Notes: generated by a model not told the origin, from the letters alone. A stretch of DNA of 64,000 nucleotides from Methylocystis sp. MJC1 (GCF_026427715.1 NZ_CP107560.1:69723-133722); one strand, 5' to 3'; shown: positions 53,048-62,219, counted from the first letter of the stretch. A program made the numbers and translations.

Positions 53048-53202
53048 GGACCGCCTTGCTGTCTCGCAGCAATCTGGTTCCACAAATTACGAATCAAACT
53101 CGACGCCAGTCCCGAAAATTGTGAATCAATCCCGAAATTATGCAACAGCAAAGTCCAAAGATTCCAATGACCGGGAGTCCCAGAAATTCCGACAATCCGA
53201 CA

Positions 53203-54304
53203 GGCCAAGAACGACGACATTCCGGATGCCGACCACCACGGCGGCGCGCCGCTCGCCGAGCGGGCCGCCGCGCCGCATCTCGCCGCGCTTTCGGAAAAAG
53301 CCCGCGATTACGCCCGCGCCGCCCGCTCGGAAAATACCCAGCGCGCCTATGACGCCGATTGGCGGCACTTCGCCTCCTGGCTGCGCCGCCAGGGGCTCGA
53401 TCCCCTGCCCCCGGACCCGCAAACCGTCGGGCTCTATCTCGCCGCCTGCATGGAAGCGTCGCCCGGCCGCGCGCCGTTGAGCGTCACGTCGCTCGAGCGC
53501 CGGCTCTCGGGCGTCTGTTGGCGCTATCGCCAGCTCGGCGCGCCGCTCGACGCCTCGGATCGGCATATCGCGACGGTGCTCGCCGGCATTCGCCGCGCCC
53601 ATGGCCGCCCGCCGGTCCAGAAAGAAGCGATCTTCGCCGAGGAGCTGCTCGCCATGCTGGCGACGCTCCCCAACGACCTGCGCGGCCTGCGCGACAAAGC
53701 CATTCTCGCCATTGGCTTCGCCGGCGGCCTGCGCCGCTCGGAAATCGTCGGACTCGATTGCGGCGCCGGCCAGAGCGAAGACGGGACCGGCTGGATCGAG
53801 GTTTTCCGCCCTGCGACCGGCGCCAAGGAAACGCGCGCGGCGGGCGCTCCAGAAGCCTCCGGCGACGGCGGCCTGCTGCTCACCCTCAACGGCAAGACCG
53901 GCTGGCGCGAGGTCGAAATCGGCCGCGGCTCCTCCCCCGTCACCTGCCCGGTCGCCATGCTGGAGACCTGGCTGCGGCTCGGACGGATCAGTCACGGGCC
54001 GGTGTTTCGTCCCGTCGCCCGCAAGAACGGCGGCGTCGCGCCGGAGCGGCTGACCGACAAACATGTCGCGCGGCTCGTGCAAAAGACGGCGCTTGCCGCA
54101 GGCCTGCGCGGCGATCTCCCCGAGGGCGAGCGCCGCCTGGCCTTCTCAGGCCATTCCTTGCGCGCCGGCCTCGCCTCCTCCGCGAAAATCGAGGAGGCGC
54201 ATGTGCAAAAACACCTCGGCCACGCCTCCCCCGAAATGACCCGGCGCTACCAGCGCAAGCGCGATCGCTTCAAGATCAATCTCACCAAGGCCGCCGGGCT
54301 GTGA
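53203..54304 (+). pseudogene. Tyrosine recombinase/integrase, main part without start codon
   Basis: After the right copy of the 31-bp repeat the frame continues through the N-terminal SAM-like domain (ENTQRAYDADWRHFASWLRR) and the catalytic domain. Arg is in AGGLRRSEIVGLD, then HSLRAGLASSA, KHLGHASPEMTRRYQRKR give His-x2-Arg, His and the nucleophile Tyr. The original ATG is 3.8 kb away at 49403. Starting at ATG 53450 would lose the core-binding domain. Without the insertion the protein would be about 377 aa. Confidence 0.85.
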
Positions 54305-54439
54305 GCGACGCGGGCCAATTCAGCACGCCGAAACGTTTCCTGATGGCAGCCGCCAAAGTTTAGTCGGCGCGACGAGCGTGCAGGAGGCGGCTACGTCTTT
54401 GTCGCTGTAGGCACCCCCCAGGCGCAACCTCGTCCACCA

Positions 54440-55804
54440 TCACCCCGCCCTTCTCCGCTCGCGCGCCTTGCCGCGCAGCAGCGCCATCAGCACAGGCCCG
54501 AGCGAAAACTCCCCTGCCCGCGCCTTGGCGGTCAGAACGCGCAAATAGCCGCCGGCGGATTTGATTTCGTCCCCCCGCTGCAGGATGGCGGCGATGACAA
54601 TCGAGGCGTCATGCTCGCCCAAGACGTCGAGCGCTTGGCTCCAGGCGTCTGGCGAAACGCCCAAGGCTGATCGAACGATCGCCGCCGCGTCGATCAAATC
54701 CCGCCAGCAGGACATTTCGCCACCCTTGCCGTAATCGACAATGTCGGGACAGGCTTGCAGCACCAATCCGAGGGGATACGCTCGTGGCGCAGCGGCGCGG
54801 CGATCCCGCAATTTGGGATCTAGCGGTTCTCCTCCCGCAGCCCCTGCCCTGTCGGGTTCCGCTTCGTCTATCATTGGCCCGGGCGCTTCGACCCTGCCTT
54901 CCTGAAGGCTAGGTTCAAGGTCAGAAATGTTTGTGGTTTGATTCTGTATGTGGCGCTCAGTCTGAGACTCATTGCCGCTCTTTTGTTGGCCATTCATGTG
55001 TGTTTCCAGCGCCTTCTGGATTTCCGCCGCAAACGCGGAAAGATCTCCCGCCAAAGTCGCAAGATCGGCGCGCGAGAGATTGCGCGCGTAGCGGCTAGAC
55101 AGCGTGAAATAACGCTTGTGGAGCCCCACCCAATCCCGGATTTGGACGCCGTCGCAATCGATCGCGAGAACGGCTACCCCCTCCTCCATCCCCGTTTCGA
55201 TCATTTTGACAATGTCGCGCCGGATGATCGTGATTTTCTCGCGCAGCAAGGCGATGGCGCGGTTCTCGGCGCGCACCTCTTCGGCGAGATTTTCGATCTC
55301 TTGCGCGCGCGCGACAAGCGGCGTCAGGTCGAAGCCGTAGGCCTCGTCGATCTCACCGCCCTCTCCGCGTCGCGCAAAGCGTTTGCCGTTCGGCGAGTCG
55401 CGCCGGATGATCAGGCCGGCCTCGACCAGCGACGCCAGATGCCGCCGCAGAGTCGCCGGCGCCATCCCATGGGCGCGGATCGAAAGTTCCTTGTTGGAGG
55501 GGAACACGACAAGGCCGGGAGACGGCCCATCATCGCCCTTCCCTTCGGCCTTTGTGTCGCTTTTGGGTAGCGTCAGCGCCGTCTCCTGATGGAAACTCAA
55601 GAGCGCATGCAGCACCGAAAGCGCGCGGTCGGTGACGCCGAGCGCTGCTTTGGCTTCGGTGAGGGCGCGAAACAGTCGCCATTTATGGACGACGGTTTCT
55701 GACGCGTCCGCCCGAGACACGAATTCCCTCGTCGCCGCCTGGTGCGCCACCATGGCAAGCGACAGTGTTCGCCGCCCAAAGGGCGTCGTTGTGTGTGACT
55801 GCAT
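54440..55804 (-). CDS. repC: RepC replication initiator, 454 aa
   Basis: Initiator of repABC plasmids, binding an origin inside its own gene. LSLAMVAHQAATREF, HKWRLFRALTEAKAALGVTD, LSVLHALLSFHQETALTLP and GLVVFPSNKELSIRAHGMAP (winged helix) form the N-terminal half, and LRVLTAKARAGEFSLGPVLM the conserved C-terminus. A linker rich in Glu/Gln/Pro separates them. The ATG at 55804 follows AAAAGG, which is part of the hairpin at 55808-55830. Confidence 0.95.
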   Translation of the reverse strand: MQSHTTTPFGRRTLSLAMVAHQAATREFVSRADASETVVHKWRLFRALTEAKAALGVTDRALSVLHALLSFHQETALTLPKSDTKAEGKGDDGPSPGLVVFPSNKELSIRAHGMAPATLRRHLASLVEAGLIIRRDSPNGKRFARRGEGGEIDEAYGFDLTPLVARAQEIENLAEEVRAENRAIALLREKITIIRRDIVKMIETGMEEGVAVLAIDCDGVQIRDWVGLHKRYFTLSSRYARNLSRADLATLAGDLSAFAAEIQKALETHMNGQQKSGNESQTERHIQNQTTNISDLEPSLQEGRVEAPGPMIDEAEPDRAGAAGGEPLDPKLRDRRAAAPRAYPLGLVLQACPDIVDYGKGGEMSCWRDLIDAAAIVRSALGVSPDAWSQALDVLGEHDASIVIAAILQRGDEIKSAGGYLRVLTAKARAGEFSLGPVLMALLRGKARERRRAG

Positions 55805-55807
55805 GAC

Positions 55808-55830
55808 CTTTTGCCTCATTCAGGCAAAAG
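55808..55830 (-). promoter_or_regulatory. Hairpin covering the repC ribosome site (S-element-like)
   Basis: CTTTTGCCT and AGGCAAAAG form a perfect 9-bp stem with a 5-base loop, reaching to 4 bases before the repC ATG at 55804. The Shine-Dalgarno AAAAGG lies in the 3' arm. In known repABC operons such a stem, favoured when the antisense RNA binds, blocks repC expression. Confidence 0.6.
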
Positions 55831-55859
55831 AAATCCGCTCGCCGAAACGGCGCCGACTC

Positions 55860-55946
55860 TTGACAGCGATTTGCGGAAGTGATTCTCTTAAGGTGCGAAC
55901 TTTGGAGAGGCTTCCGGGCGGAAACGTTTCGGGGGCCTTTTCTTTT
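55860..55946 (+). ncRNA. Antisense ctRNA of the repABC operon (incA type) with its promoter
   Basis: On the strand opposite repB-repC: TTGACA (55860-55865), a 17-base spacer and TTCTCT (55883-55888), then a short transcript from about 55895. It ends in a stem containing CGGAAACGTTTCGG, closed by GGC/GCC and followed by CTTTTCTTTT. Size, place and orientation equal the counter-transcribed RNA that sets copy number and incompatibility in repABC plasmids. Confidence 0.75.
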
Positions 55947-56025
55947 GCGCGTATGCTCCTTTGGATTAGGTTCGGAACGCATCACACTTATCGACGCTTA
56001 CGCGAAGTGAGCCCTTTTGGGGAGG

Positions 56026-57039
56026 CTACCGCTTCGAATCACGAGCTCCCGTCTCCGTTGAGCCTTCATAGGCGGCCAAAAGAGCGTCGAGTTGACGGAG
56101 CACGTAATCTCCAAATGCGGGAGCGACCTTCTCATCGAAGGCTAATACGACCCGCTCGGCACCCCTTTGGACACGCGCAACCTTGCGGCCATCTTTGGCG
56201 ACCCACATTTCCTGAGTCTTCTTGTGCTCAACCGAAGGTCTTAAGGCCTCCAAGAGGCTCGCAAAACGCTGGTCGCTGTCCAAAGACAAGAATTCGGTTT
56301 GCCGAATCACGGCTTCCGCGGTTGCGACCGCGTCGGCGTGCTGAAGCTTCTCCGCCAACTCCGCCCAACGCGCCCTTCCGGCTTTAGGAGCTGGGCCGAT
56401 CGATATGGCGATGATCTCGGGGATCGCGCGCGCCATCGCCACGTATCTGCTTACGTCAGCTTTGTCGCAGGACAACGCCGTTATGACTACGGATCGATCA
56501 AAGCCCCGATCTTCCAGTCGTCGAGCGAACCAGGCGCGTTCGATGAAGGATAGATCGCGCCGCTCCAAATTCTCCTTACCTTGAGCGACGACAAGGTCGG
56601 CGTCACTCAAGGGGCGAACAACTGCTTGAACCTTGATTTTCAGTCGAGATGCAGCTCGCAGCCGGCGGTGCCCGTACGCCGCCTGGTAACGCCCAGCTTC
56701 GGTAGGATGGGGGCGAACGAGAATGGGCACCTGTTGCCCACTTTCCGCCATGCTGACAACGAGCGCCTCGAAAGTGGGGTCGACTTCGATCATTAGACGA
56801 TCAGAAACCAACGACGCGTCGACGTCGGCTGGATCGATTTCCAAGACCCGATCGCCGGAAGAAATTTGATCTTGAAGGCGAGCGACGGTCTTCGCGTTTT
56901 CGCTGAACTGAGCCAGCGAGGCGCCCATAGCGGAGATCGCCCCTGTTCGCACGCGTTCAGCCCGCTCGACGGGAGAGGGAGCGTTGGGAGCTCCCAACCG
57001 GCCTGTGAAAAGCGCCTCGACCGTATCCTTCCTGCTCAT
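56026..57039 (-). CDS. repB: RepB, ParB-type centromere-binding protein, 337 aa
   Basis: LMIEVDPTFEALVVSMAESG, VPILVRPHPTEAGRYQAAYG followed by HRRLRAA, QGKENLERRDLSFIERAWFA and the HTH (VVITALSCDKADVSRYVAMA) are RepB/ParB blocks. It loads on the parS palindromes, one of which lies inside its own 5' coding region. The ATG at 57039 is 2 bases after the repA stop, and GGAG in the repA end serves as ribosome site. Confidence 0.93.
   Translation of the reverse strand: MSRKDTVEALFTGRLGAPNAPSPVERAERVRTGAISAMGASLAQFSENAKTVARLQDQISSGDRVLEIDPADVDASLVSDRLMIEVDPTFEALVVSMAESGQQVPILVRPHPTEAGRYQAAYGHRRLRAASRLKIKVQAVVRPLSDADLVVAQGKENLERRDLSFIERAWFARRLEDRGFDRSVVITALSCDKADVSRYVAMARAIPEIIAISIGPAPKAGRARWAELAEKLQHADAVATAEAVIRQTEFLSLDSDQRFASLLEALRPSVEHKKTQEMWVAKDGRKVARVQRGAERVVLAFDEKVAPAFGDYVLRQLDALLAAYEGSTETGARDSKR
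56983..56998. promoter_or_regulatory. parS centromere palindrome 1
   Basis: GTTGGGAGCTCCCAAC, a perfect 16-bp palindrome of the repABC parS pattern GTT-N4-GC-N4-AAC. It lies in codons 14-19 or so of repB. Confidence 0.85.
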
Positions 57040-57041
57040 GG

Positions 57042-58298
57042 TCAGCTCCGCCCCCAAGCCTGTCGCATCAGTTGTTCGATCTCGCCATTGACGGCATCGA
57101 GTGCCTCTAGAGCGCGATCATATGTGGATCGCGTGAGACTCTCTCGCCCGATTTCGTAAAGCGTCTGTTTGGTCAGCCCGGCGTCCGAAATTGCCGCGGA
57201 CTTAACCATGGGATTTGTCATCACGTGGTCCCCGAAGAGATTGCGCAAGAGCGCCACGACCTTCGTCTGAGGGGCGTCCTGCGGCTCGTAGCGCGTCACG
57301 AGATAACGAAAGAAGTCATAATCGAGCCTGCCGCCTGCCTCCCGCACCACGGAAAGAAGATCGTGCGTCATCAGCAAAAATTGGCTCATTGACGCCACAT
57401 CCAGCATCTGCGGATGAATTGTGACGAGCACACTGGTGGCCGCGCACAGAGCGCTTAAGGTGAGATAGCCGAGCTGTGGCGGGCAATCCATTACCACAAC
57501 ATCATAGCGGTCTGAGACATCATCGAGAGCGCGGGCAATTCTCGAAAAAAACATTTCCCCCGGCTGCGCCGACCCCGACAAGAGCGCCTTTGGCGTCTCA
57601 TGCTCGAACTCCATGAGTTCGAGATTTCCCGGCACAATATCTAGCCCGTCGAAATACGTGGTCTTTGTGATCGCGCTGAGGGCGCGAATTTCATCGTCGT
57701 AGCGAATAGCGGCGTACAGCGTTTCATTCGCGCGCACATGCACTTCAGGCAGGATACCGAAAAGCGCGGAAAGGCTGGCTTGCGGATCAAGATCCACAGC
57801 GAGAACTCGATAGCCGCGCAATGCAAGATATTGCGCGAGATGCGCTGCCGTGGTGGTCTTGCCTGACCCTCCTTTGAAATTGGTGACGGCGAGAACTTGC
57901 AAGCGCTCCGCCGCGCTTCGCGACGGGAGATAGACGCGACTTTCGTTTCGTCCTTTGGCAGCCTGGGCCAGCATTTGGCGCAGAGCATTTATTTGCGAAA
58001 GGGTGTAATGACGCCGGCCACCGGGTGAAAGTGCGGGCTGCGGCCCCTCCCCGGCCAATGAGAGCTGACGCAAGCGAGAATCAGATACTCCGATGAGCCG
58101 CGCCGCTTCTCCCGACGTAAACTTCCTCAGCTCCTTTTTGGATGCCGGCGGGAACAGCGCTTCACTCATCGCCTGCAACTGTTCGCTGAGCAGCTCGGCG
58201 TGTTCGCCAATCGTTTCATCAATTGACGAAGTATGAGATTCAGAACGGAGAGAAGCTAAATTCACGGAAAGCTCTTCGGCTAACGGAAGATGCGCCAT
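57042..58298 (-). CDS. repA: RepA, ParA-type partition ATPase and operon repressor, 418 aa
   Basis: N-terminal MerR-like helix-turn-helix (SGEAARLIGVSDSRLRQLSL), then FKGGSGKTTTAAHLAQYLAL (deviant Walker A, residues 142-149), RVLAVDLDPQASLSALFG and YDVVVMDCPPQLGYLTLSAL. Full family length. With RepB it segregates the plasmid and represses the operon. First gene of repABC. Confidence 0.95.
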   Translation of the reverse strand: MAHLPLAEELSVNLASLRSESHTSSIDETIGEHAELLSEQLQAMSEALFPPASKKELRKFTSGEAARLIGVSDSRLRQLSLAGEGPQPALSPGGRRHYTLSQINALRQMLAQAAKGRNESRVYLPSRSAAERLQVLAVTNFKGGSGKTTTAAHLAQYLALRGYRVLAVDLDPQASLSALFGILPEVHVRANETLYAAIRYDDEIRALSAITKTTYFDGLDIVPGNLELMEFEHETPKALLSGSAQPGEMFFSRIARALDDVSDRYDVVVMDCPPQLGYLTLSALCAATSVLVTIHPQMLDVASMSQFLLMTHDLLSVVREAGGRLDYDFFRYLVTRYEPQDAPQTKVVALLRNLFGDHVMTNPMVKSAAISDAGLTKQTLYEIGRESLTRSTYDRALEALDAVNGEIEQLMRQAWGRS

Positions 58299-58389
58299 AC
58301 TCGGCGAGACTTCGTTAAGGTGTCAGAAATATCGATTCGCGCAAGCGATTTTTGGTTAACACACATTAACTATTGAGGTCCCCAGCGCG

Positions 58390-58405
58390 GTTGGGAGCTC
58401 CCAAC
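58390..58405. promoter_or_regulatory. parS centromere palindrome 2
   Basis: An identical GTTGGGAGCTCCCAAC about 90 bases upstream of repA. The gene-free stretch 58299-58521 around it must hold the repA promoter; no other signal is evident. Confidence 0.85.
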
Positions 58406-58521
58406 AAATAGCGGCACACCCCATAGAGGGCGTGCCGCTTTTCGAGACCCGCCGCACCAGGATCCCATCGTTCGAGCATAGTCGGCACGGATCTCCCGAT
58501 GCCCGCGATCATTGAAAGACC

Positions 58522-58956
58522 ATGACGCGACCGGCCCGATTTGTCACCCGCCCAGGTCGAGCACAGGTGTTCGACAGGCAGGAATTCGAGACGAGGGTGG
58601 CGCTCCAACGATTGCGCGCATCCTCACGGCTCCCAAACCAGAAGGCGCTTTGGCGCGAGATCATCAGATCTCTTCGCCGTGCCCAGCGGCACGGCAAGCT
58701 CGACGAGCTGGTGAGGGACCTGGACGCGCTCGTGAACGCGCCGACAGGCAGCGCGAGGCGGTTCTCGAAAGACGTCGCAGCCGGCCATCGCGCTGCCCCG
58801 AGCGGAGTCTCAGGCACGCGAGACGTCCCAGAGGCCCTTCCAGCGCCTTTCCGTGAAGCACCTGACCTTAGTTGCGAGGACGGGCGCACGAATCGTGGAA
58901 AGCTGCGGCTTGCTCGATCGTCAAAGAGAGCAAGGCGGAGCGCTGATGGCATTTAA
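58522..58956 (+). CDS. Hypothetical protein, 144 aa
   Basis: Not recognised. Residues 15-75 are strongly helical and charged (QEFETRVALQRLRASSR, WREIIRSLRRAQRHGKLDEL), the rest low-complexity. Divergent from repA and overlapping the next, decayed gene. Confidence 0.4.
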   Translation: MTRPARFVTRPGRAQVFDRQEFETRVALQRLRASSRLPNQKALWREIIRSLRRAQRHGKLDELVRDLDALVNAPTGSARRFSKDVAAGHRAAPSGVSGTRDVPEALPAPFREAPDLSCEDGRTNRGKLRLARSSKRARRSADGI

Positions 58957-59515
58957 GTCGTGGTCGCGCCTCCCAACCGGGTGGATTGAGAACGGCGGCC
59001 TCAAGAGCTTCCGCTGGGAGAAAGGGAAGGGTCCGAACAACGCGGCTGCCCTGATGATGCTGATGGTCATTAGCCATCATGCTGATTTGGAGGGTGCCGC
59101 CGCACTGACCGACGAGTTGATGCAGGCCACGTATTTGAGTCGCACCAAGACATCTGCAGGGCTGGACGTGCTCGAAGACAGTGAGCTGGTGGTCAGCGAT
59201 GGCCTGAAGCGCAGTCGCTACAAGATCGTCGATCTATCCATCCATGCCGTGGGGCAAACTCCCCGCGAAACGGCTTTATGTTCACGGCGGGACCGCTGCT
59301 TTTCGGGGATTTCCACCTACGTCGGAAGACGGAGCTGGATGCGCTCAAACTTCATTTTTTTGGCGGCTGCTCTGCGCAATTTCGCAACGAGCATTGCAAA
59401 CATGAGCTATGAGAAAATCACCGAGTATTGGGGAATTGAAAGGGCTAGGATTAAAAGCGGGCTATCTTTTTGGCGGCTCTTAGCCTCATTCACATACGGT
59501 GTCTCCAGCGGATAA
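58946..59515 (+). pseudogene. Frameshifted winged-helix-like plasmid gene
   Basis: From ATG 58946 (GGCGGAG upstream) the frame encodes AFKSWSRLPTGWIENGGLKS, then NNAAALMMLMVISHHADLEG and TYLSRTKTSAGLDVLEDSEL, a winged-helix-like domain. After about 59255 the sensible coding moves to a second frame (KLPAKRLYVHGGTAAFR), a third (FHLRRKTELDALKLHFF) and back (LAAALRNFATSIANMSYEKI). At least three indels are needed, so the gene is broken. Confidence 0.55.
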
Positions 59516-59652
59516 CGTCTGGCGCACCTAGAACCCTATACTCACGTGAGAACGAGAGGCCGCCGCATGGATGCCGAGATAGACCTTAGTCTAACAGCAG
59601 TTCAAATCGGCTTACTCCAATTCTGATTCCTAATTTTTCATCGGAGGCCGCG

Positions 59653-59994
59653 TTGAAGAGCTATCCCGTCCGGGTTTCGTTCGATCCGTATCGTGGCGCG
59701 AACCCAAACCGCCTACGGAAGAGTGCCGACTACAACCGAGTCGCCGCGCGCATAGAAAAATTTCTCAACGATCAGCTGGCGAACGAGCCCGACGACACGG
59801 TGCGCCAGTTCTTCAGTCGGACAATCGCAGCGGACTTGCGGGAAGACGAGGATTTGGTCCAGCGTGTCGTGTTCAGCATTGATTGCGGGCACAATGGCGT
59901 GACGATCGTGAAGGGCAACTTTGAACGTGCGATGGAAAGGCTAGCAAACCCTCCTCGGGAGCAGTCCGCCGAAAACAGTCGGGCGCGATGCTAG
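59653..59994 (+). CDS. Hypothetical protein, 113 aa, TTG start
   Basis: The family is not recognised. CGGAGG stands 5 bases before the TTG at 59653. The protein is charged and helical (YNRVAARIEKFLNDQLANEP) with a conserved-looking FSIDCGHNGVTIVKGNFERA. It lies between two decayed genes. 59516-59652 shows nothing else. Confidence 0.5.
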   Translation: MKSYPVRVSFDPYRGANPNRLRKSADYNRVAARIEKFLNDQLANEPDDTVRQFFSRTIAADLREDEDLVQRVVFSIDCGHNGVTIVKGNFERAMERLANPPREQSAENSRARC

Positions 59995-60239
59995 TTTCTG
60001 TAGCCCCGTCGTTCCTCGCCCGCCGCTGGCGCTCCAGGGCGGCAAGGGCCTCGGCCGGTGAAGGGTAGGGGGTGCTGCACACCTGGCCCGGCCGCCCGAT
60101 GCGGCCTCAATCCCCAAATGAAGCTCCAGCCGCCGAACAGGTCCGGCTGCACGTCTAGCCGATAGAACCGAGCCATATTCCGGTGGGGTCGATCCGGCGA
60201 GGACAGCAGCACTCATGCGTCCTCCTACGCCCGCCTGCG

Positions 60240-60773
60240 GGCCTCGGGAAGATGAGTTTAGAAGGGTGCTGCGGCCGACGCCGAGCACCTTTGGCGACCG
60301 ACGCCACGGAAATCATCGGGCCGCGCAGCATGGCGCGCGCTTTCACCGGGTTATCGTCGGACAGCGCCTTGTGCCTGCCCCCTTCCGGCCACGCGCCAAA
60401 GCGGCCTGCGGCGCGGGTGCGCTGCTGGATGATCGCGCGCTCAAACTCTGCAAAGGCCCCAGTGATAGAAATAGAGCAACCGGCCCTCGGGGGTGGTGGT
60501 GTCGATCGCCGGGGCGAGGCAGCGGAACCCGACGCCTCGCCCCCAAGTCCTCCAGCGCTAGGACGAGCTGCTTGAGCGACCGGGCTAGGCGGTCGCCCTT
60601 CGACACCACCAGCACCGGGCGTGGTCGAACAGGCGGGCCAGTTCGGGCCGGTCTTCCTTCGCCCCAGATGCCTTCTCTTCAAAAATGCACTCGCACACGG
60701 CGACCTTGAGCGCGTCGAGCTGCAAGGCCAGGTCCTGGTCAGTTGTCGAGACGCGGGCGTATCCGAGAAGCAT
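60240..60773 (-). pseudogene. Serine recombinase (Tn3-type resolvase/invertase), frameshifted
   Basis: From ATG 60773: [20 protein letters not shown] with the catalytic Ser, then [20 protein letters not shown]. The next pieces, [39 protein letters not shown] and VASVAKG-like HTH, lie in different frames. Several small indels split the gene. It could once have served as the resolvase of a tni or Tn3-type transposon. Confidence 0.7.
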
Positions 60774-60946
60774 TGTTGGGGAAACGTATCATACGGGGTA
60801 TTCCGGACAATAGAATTCCGGACGGGTTTCCGAACACTCAACCGGGGCTTTTGCCCTCTGCCGAGGCTTCCGGTCCGAATGTTCGGAAAACGGTCGTTTG
60901 TTGAACATTCGGGCCGAGGGCATCTTGGTCGGGAAGGCCAAAGGCG

Positions 60947-61825
60947 CTAATCGAGTTGAGCGAAATCGAGCCTCAGCAAAAAGGCATCAATCGACAAGCC
61001 TTCCTTCTCACAAAAACCGTCCAGGTCAGTCCATCTCACATAGTTCGAAGGGTCGCTCAGTCTCAGGGAAGCGCGGCCGTCGTCTTCCGGCTGAAGCGAT
61101 CCAACACCATAGTCTTCGAGCATTTTTGCCTGACGCTTCAATCGCGTGAGAGAGTATCCAAACGCACTGATGAAGTCATCGGCATCCACGATAACTTGGC
61201 CATGTTCACTGAATTTCAGACGCTTCGCGCGCTGGAATATCAGTTTTATCAATTCTCGCTCGCGCTGTGGAACTACGCTTGCCAAGCGTAAGTACTTGCC
61301 GATCTCCACAAGAGCCTTGGTTGCGTGCTTGTCTGTAAACTCGACTTTTTCTTCATCAAAATAGGCTTTCAGGCGACGCAGCGATTTGGGTTTTGTGGCC
61401 TGAATGAGCGTAGTGTTGTCTACGTATTCCGACTCGAACCAGCGTTTCAGGGTTCCCTCGATCTCGGAGAACCTGCCTTCGTGCTCGGCCTTTATTTTTT
61501 TCAGTTTGGTGATTGTGTACGTTGAGGGATTGCCGTCGACTGCGGCATGATGACTGGCGCAAAGAAGCATAAGGTTGTCTTGTGCCCGCCGCTGTTCGTT
61601 CGTCATACTTGCGTTAAATCTAGCTCCATCCGGCTTCGCTGCCTCGATGTGGCAAATGTGTCCGATCATAGTCCCCGCATTATCGATGATCACATTGCCA
61701 CAGCCCTTCATGGCGCACAGGTTCCCAGAGCGAAGGTACAACGCGCGTAATGTCTCCGGGGTGGGGGTTAACCGAGCCGGTTGCTCGCCTGTAGGCGATA
61801 AAATGCGCTTAGAAGACCGAGCCAT
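60947..61825 (-). CDS. HNH-domain protein, 292 aa
   Basis: Residues 30-115 carry the HNH module: LCAMKGCGNV (C37, C42), MIGHICHIEAA (H56, H59), GARFNASMTNEQRRAQDNLM, and LLCASHHAAVD (C89, H92, H93), then KLKKIKAEHEGRF. The C-terminal 180 residues are helical and not recognised. The same type of module begins the NACHT protein at 0.3 kb. The ATG at 61825 is 3 bases after the stop of an upstream, truncated gene, so the two form an operon. A nuclease effector of a defence system is possible. Confidence 0.8.
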   Translation of the reverse strand: MARSSKRILSPTGEQPARLTPTPETLRALYLRSGNLCAMKGCGNVIIDNAGTMIGHICHIEAAKPDGARFNASMTNEQRRAQDNLMLLCASHHAAVDGNPSTYTITKLKKIKAEHEGRFSEIEGTLKRWFESEYVDNTTLIQATKPKSLRRLKAYFDEEKVEFTDKHATKALVEIGKYLRLASVVPQRERELIKLIFQRAKRLKFSEHGQVIVDADDFISAFGYSLTRLKRQAKMLEDYGVGSLQPEDDGRASLRLSDPSNYVRWTDLDGFCEKEGLSIDAFLLRLDFAQLD

Positions 61826-61828
61826 TCT

Positions 61829-62219
61829 CTACATCCATTCAAATCTGCCGCAGATTCGGCAGATGTTTTCCAAAGCGAGGTCAAAAAAGGCTTGGTCTCC
61901 CCGGGCAAATCCAGCGTTCAGAATAGGTTTGATATACTCGGGATTTCGCCATTTTTCCAAGATTCGATCCCTAACATTGCTATCCCATGCAAAACGCCCG
62001 ATCGGACACCACACGAAATTCCTACCAAAATCGTCCCCTTTCTGAGCTTCTCTCAGACCATTTACGTCTGTGGAAAATGTGAGGAAGGCGAGTGCGCCGA
62101 GAGTCTCAAACTCCTCGAATAGAGATGCAAATTCTGAGAGGATATAAACATAATCGACTGCGGAATTCAGGGCCCGGCTGCGCTGCGCCCGAGAGTTCCG
62201 GTCGTTGATTCTTCGAGCC
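61829..62219 (-). pseudogene. 5'-truncated gene upstream of the HNH gene
   Basis: An open frame without start codon runs about 130 codons to the TAG at 61831-61829. It includes SAVDYVYILSEFASLFEEFE, TLGALAFLTFSTDVNGLREA, WCPIGRFAWDSNVRDRILEK and AFFDLALENICRICGRFEWM. The quality of the frame suggests a real C-terminus. Its 5' part is missing where the transposon-end-like repeat begins. The family is not recognised. Confidence 0.55.

Larger units (their letters stand above)
49436..53202 (-). mobile_element. tniABQ transposon, module 2, 3767 bp
   Basis: Terminal inverted sequences TGTCGGAATGCCGGAATTTG and, complemented, TGTCGGATTGTCGGAATTTC. The left end holds about five and the right end about four AATTTGTGGGATTC-like repeats, the expected transposase-binding arrays. 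It contains only tniA, tniB and tniQ. It is inserted in the tyrosine recombinase gene and flanked by a 31-bp direct repeat instead of the usual 5-bp one. Confidence 0.85.

Noticed and set aside
49436..53202. Module 2 as a CRISPR-associated (CAST) transposon
   Set aside because: No cas genes, guide array or additional effector between the ends; only tniA, tniB and tniQ.
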